64,000 nucleotides of DNA from JAOXRU01 sp965247735 (GTDB taxonomy: Bacteria; Bacteroidota; Bacteroidia; Flavobacteriales; Flavobacteriaceae), in contig CBDFHN010000002.1 in the NCBI GenBank assembly GCA_965247735.1, positions 3,906,001 to 3,970,000 of the forward strand, read 5' to 3'. The notes under the pieces are model-generated. The model searched no databases and was not told where the DNA came from. It saw only the letters and a list, made by a program, of their open reading frames with translations. Position numbers and translations under genes: made by a program. Positions within the stretch are counted from its first letter, which is position 1. Every line of letters starts with the position of its first letter. This document shows positions 60,993-64,000 of this stretch, in pieces.

Positions 60993-63620
60993 ATGAGACA
61001 AAAAATAACAGTATTAGTATTGTTTCTGGTTTTCGGAGCTTCTGCTCTGATAGCACAGAATAATGCCAGTATTTCTGGAACAGTAAAAGACGCAAGTGGC
61101 GAACCAATTCCTGGAGCAAATGTGTTGCTACAAGGAACATTAAAAGGAACCATAACAGATTTTGATGGAAACTATACCATTTCAGAAATCGAAAACGGAA
61201 CCTATGTGGTTGAGGTTTCTTATGTAGGATTTAAAAACAATACGGTTTCTGTTACTGTTACTGGTGCAGTGAATCAAGATTTTGTTCTGGTGGAAGATCT
61301 GTTGTCTTTATCAGAAGTGGTGGTAACTGGTGCTGCTAATCCTAAAACCAAATTAGAGTCTAGTATTGCGGTAACAACAATGGGGGCAAAAGAAATTGAA
61401 GCTCAGGCACCAAATAGCACTGCCGATTTGTTACAGGCAATACCGGGATTTATGGTAGAAACGTCTGGTGGGGAAGTTGGAAACAACCTTTTTGCTAGAG
61501 GAATTCCTTCAGCTGGGGCATATGAGTATGTACAAATTCAGGAAGATGGCCTACCTGTTTTTGAAGATGGAGCTTTACAGTTTGCTAATATTGATAATTT
61601 TTATAGGATAGATGCTACTTTAGGTAGAATGGAAGCTGTTAAAGGAGGTACTGCCTCTATTTTTGCTTCTGGGGCACCTGGAGGAATTATTAACTTTATT
61701 TCTAAAACGGGACAGAACGAGTTTAAAGGAGTTACTAAGCTTACTGTTGGGGATTATGGTCTTTTTAGAACAGATTTTAACTTGGGAGGTGCATTTGTTC
61801 AAGACAAGTTGTTTTTTAATGTAGGTGGTTTTTATAGAGTAGATAAAGGAGTGAGAGACCCTGGATTTGATGCCAATAAAGGAGGTCAGATAAAATTGAA
61901 TTTAAAGTATTTATTTGATCAAGGTTATGCTAAAGTCTATTTTAAATATTTAAATGATAGGAATATTTTTTATCAATCTACTCCATTTGTAAAAGATGGC
62001 GATAAAGTAAAAGAATATCCTGGCTTTGATGCTAATTACGGAACATTTACTAATGTTAATTTTAGTAAACTTAGAGTACCTCAGTCTGGTGGAAGTTATT
62101 TTGAAGCCGATTTAACAGATGGTGTACATCCAGTTTCAACAGCTATAGGCGGTGATTTTAAATTTCGTTTGTCAGATAACATTTCTGTTAAAAATGCTTT
62201 TAAAAACACCAATATTAAAATGGATTACAATGCCATATTTGCTGCTCAGTGGATGGGAGATGTTTCTTCACAAAGTCAGATTGAAGGTAATTTTGGTATA
62301 GGGACTGGTGATGCAGCATTTACGTATGATGATAATGGTGATGTGCTTTCTTCAGGTACAGAATTGAAAAGAGCAGATTATTGGTTTATTAATAAGGAAA
62401 TGCAAAATTTTGCCAACAACCTTAGTTTTAATTTTAACCTAGATAAAGTTAATTTAACGGTTGGTCATTATTACTCCAATTGGAAATCTGATCAGTATTG
62501 GAATTGGAGTAGCTTTTTGTTAAGTGCTTCTGATAACCCTAGATTGGTAAATGTTGTTGATACAGATAGTGATATGGCACATACATACAATGGTGTTTCT
62601 GGAATTTCTTGGTTGCAAAGATCTTCGCAAATTAACGGAACAGTAAATGCTTTATATGTAGATGCCGAGATAGAAATTTCAGATAAATTGACAGGGAATA
62701 TTGGTTTTAGATATGATAGTGATCGTTATTCTGGTGTTGGAGATCATGGTACTTGGGGTAATGACATTGGAATTTTACCAAATAATACTGCTGATAATGG
62801 AGTGAATATTCTTAAAGGTGATTATGTGTATTGGAATTATGATGTTAATGAGCTTTCGTATACTGCTGCTTTAAATTACAAGTTCAATAATAGTATGGCA
62901 GCTTATGTAAGACAGAGTCATGGATTTAGATCTCCGATTGAAGAATCGTTTTACGGTCCTGCTGTGGAGAGTGGAGCAGGGTCTGCTGGTTTGGATGGAT
63001 TAGAGGTAACAAAAGTAGATCAGACAGAGTTAGGTTTTAAATACGCAACACCAAAATTTGCGTTGTTTGCCAATGCTTTTTATATGCAATTAGACAATAT
63101 TTCTTACCAAGATATAGGTACAGGTGGGTCATCAGAAAAGAAGTTTGCCAATGTAAAAAACTTAGGTTTAGAAATAGAATCAATAGTAAAACTTGGGAAA
63201 TTAAATTTAAATTTTAATGGAACAATACAGAGTCCAAGATACAAAGGTTATGAAGGTTCTGAATCTGGTTTAAATGATAATAAGGCAAGAAGAATTCCAG
63301 ACTTTTATTTTACGTTTCGTCCAGATTATAGTATTACCAAGGATATAAATATCTATGTGAAATATGGTTATTTTGGGAAGAAATATCAGGATATTGCTAA
63401 TAAGTTTGAATTGCCAAGTTTTGGAACCACAAGCATGGGAATGTCATATACATTAGATAATATTAGTTTTAGATTAGATGGGGCTAACTTGTTTAATGTG
63501 ATAGGATTGACGGAAGCAGATGGATTGGCAAGTGGAGCTGCACCAACAGATGGACAAACATTTATGGGAAGATCTATTCTTGGTAGAACAGTTAAGTTGT
63601 CAGTTGCTATTAATTTTTAA
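60993..63620 (+). CDS. TonB-dependent outer-membrane receptor with carboxypeptidase-like N-terminal domain
   Basis: 875 residues. Signal peptide (about 1-21, ending LIAQ), then a CarboxypepD_reg-like domain (ISGTVKDASGEPIPGANVLL, TDFDGNYTISEIENGTYVVE). The TonB-box-like SLSEVVVTG is followed by the plug (DLLQAIPGFMVETSG, VKGGTASIFASGAPGGIINF) and the 22-strand barrel, which ends in an aromatic residue (KLSVAINF). No SusD gene follows, so it is not a standard SusCD pair. A LacI regulator and an MFS gene suggest oligosaccharide uptake. Confidence 0.9.
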   Translation: MRQKITVLVLFLVFGASALIAQNNASISGTVKDASGEPIPGANVLLQGTLKGTITDFDGNYTISEIENGTYVVEVSYVGFKNNTVSVTVTGAVNQDFVLVEDLLSLSEVVVTGAANPKTKLESSIAVTTMGAKEIEAQAPNSTADLLQAIPGFMVETSGGEVGNNLFARGIPSAGAYEYVQIQEDGLPVFEDGALQFANIDNFYRIDATLGRMEAVKGGTASIFASGAPGGIINFISKTGQNEFKGVTKLTVGDYGLFRTDFNLGGAFVQDKLFFNVGGFYRVDKGVRDPGFDANKGGQIKLNLKYLFDQGYAKVYFKYLNDRNIFYQSTPFVKDGDKVKEYPGFDANYGTFTNVNFSKLRVPQSGGSYFEADLTDGVHPVSTAIGGDFKFRLSDNISVKNAFKNTNIKMDYNAIFAAQWMGDVSSQSQIEGNFGIGTGDAAFTYDDNGDVLSSGTELKRADYWFINKEMQNFANNLSFNFNLDKVNLTVGHYYSNWKSDQYWNWSSFLLSASDNPRLVNVVDTDSDMAHTYNGVSGISWLQRSSQINGTVNALYVDAEIEISDKLTGNIGFRYDSDRYSGVGDHGTWGNDIGILPNNTADNGVNILKGDYVYWNYDVNELSYTAALNYKFNNSMAAYVRQSHGFRSPIEESFYGPAVESGAGSAGLDGLEVTKVDQTELGFKYATPKFALFANAFYMQLDNISYQDIGTGGSSEKKFANVKNLGLEIESIVKLGKLNLNFNGTIQSPRYKGYEGSESGLNDNKARRIPDFYFTFRPDYSITKDINIYVKYGYFGKKYQDIANKFELPSFGTTSMGMSYTLDNISFRLDGANLFNVIGLTEADGLASGAAPTDGQTFMGRSILGRTVKLSVAINF

Positions 63621-63747
63621 AAATATCAGTTGATTTTTTTAATATAAATATTGAGTTAGATATAGGTTGATTAAGGTATAGCTCTTAGGGTTGTATTTTA
63701 ATCGGCTTAGATATAATACATGGTTGTCTGTTACTAATTAATTAAAC

Positions 63748-64000
63748 ATGAAGAATTTTACAGTAAAATTAGCATTATATATCAATTACTTTGTTTTTGC
63801 TATTCTGCTTAATAGTGTTGGAATTGTGATTCTAAAAGCACAACGAAACTATGGTGTTAACGAAATTGACGCAAGTATATTAGAGGCTTTTAAAGATTTG
63901 CCAATTGCAATAGTTTCTTTTTTAATAGCTTCATTTTTACCTAGAGTAGGTTATAAAAAAGCAATGATGGCAGGGCTGTTTTTAGTTATTATTGGCTGCT
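63748..64000 (+). CDS. MFS transporter, truncated by the window end
   Basis: The open frame starts MKNFTVKLALYINYFVFAIL and runs off the window. Hydrophobic helices are separated by a short loop containing LPRVGYKKAMMAGLF, the RxGYKKAM pattern being typical between the second and third helices of MFS proteins. It is downstream of the TonB receptor by 127 bases and so probably imports the sugar across the inner membrane. Confidence 0.7.
   Translation, partial: MKNFTVKLALYINYFVFAILLNSVGIVILKAQRNYGVNEIDASILEAFKDLPIAIVSFLIASFLPRVGYKKAMMAGLFLVIIGC

Overview
The window is AT-rich chromosomal DNA from a member of the Bacteroidetes, most likely a marine Flavobacteriaceae-type organism. The evidence is an alternative complex III operon fused to cytochrome oxidase genes, exported RHS proteins with a TSP3-like repeat region, a carboxypeptidase-like TonB receptor, and promoter-like TAnnTTTG boxes. 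No rRNA or tRNA gene was found.

Layout. (1) 229-11649, + strand: respiratory operon actABCDEF-coxBA, closed by a clear terminator, then an exported DUF2807-type protein (11784-12632). (2) 12.7-42.0 kb: a large RHS polymorphic-toxin island. The primary operon is on the - strand (42046 to 31538): an exported fibronectin/tail-fibre-like protein, two RHS proteins, and a putative immunity gene. Downstream lie at least four displaced toxin-tip/immunity modules. Two of them (17.0-18.1 kb and 24.7-25.7 kb) still carry the conserved RHS core end. Two older ones (13.2-13.9 and 13.9-15.0 kb) are decayed. (3) Inside the island a 5584-bp block occurs twice (18087-23670 and 25746-31329), with one base difference found. 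It encodes two tyrosine recombinases, a P-loop ATPase, an XRE repressor and a frameshifted nuclease-like gene, and has an approximately 820-bp hairpin-rich non-coding end. In both copies that end abuts the same base of the RHS core (the DHLGNVRLSY codons). (4) 12.7-16.6, 23.0-24.1 and 31.3-31.6 kb contain many 5'-truncated 3' ends of XRE and nuclease genes, each joined to one of two palindromic repeat families and followed by a hairpin. (5) 42451-53999, + strand: a type II secretion/type IV pilus-like operon, divergent from the RHS operon. (6) 54.1-64 kb: ordinary genome, with ruvB, a cytochrome P450, a NatAB-type ABC exporter, queG, and a LacI regulator next to a TonB receptor and a truncated MFS transporter gene.

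How it fits together. Quinol oxidation by ActABCDEF feeds electrons to CoxBA. The RHS island looks like an expression site followed by a store of silent tip-immunity cassettes. Each cassette begins in conserved RHS core sequence and ends at or near a palindromic repeat, and between cassettes sits a recombinase block or its remnants. This recurring arrangement is the strongest candidate for a poorly described system here. The divergent secretion-like operon beside the exported RHS proteins raises the untested possibility that it exports them.
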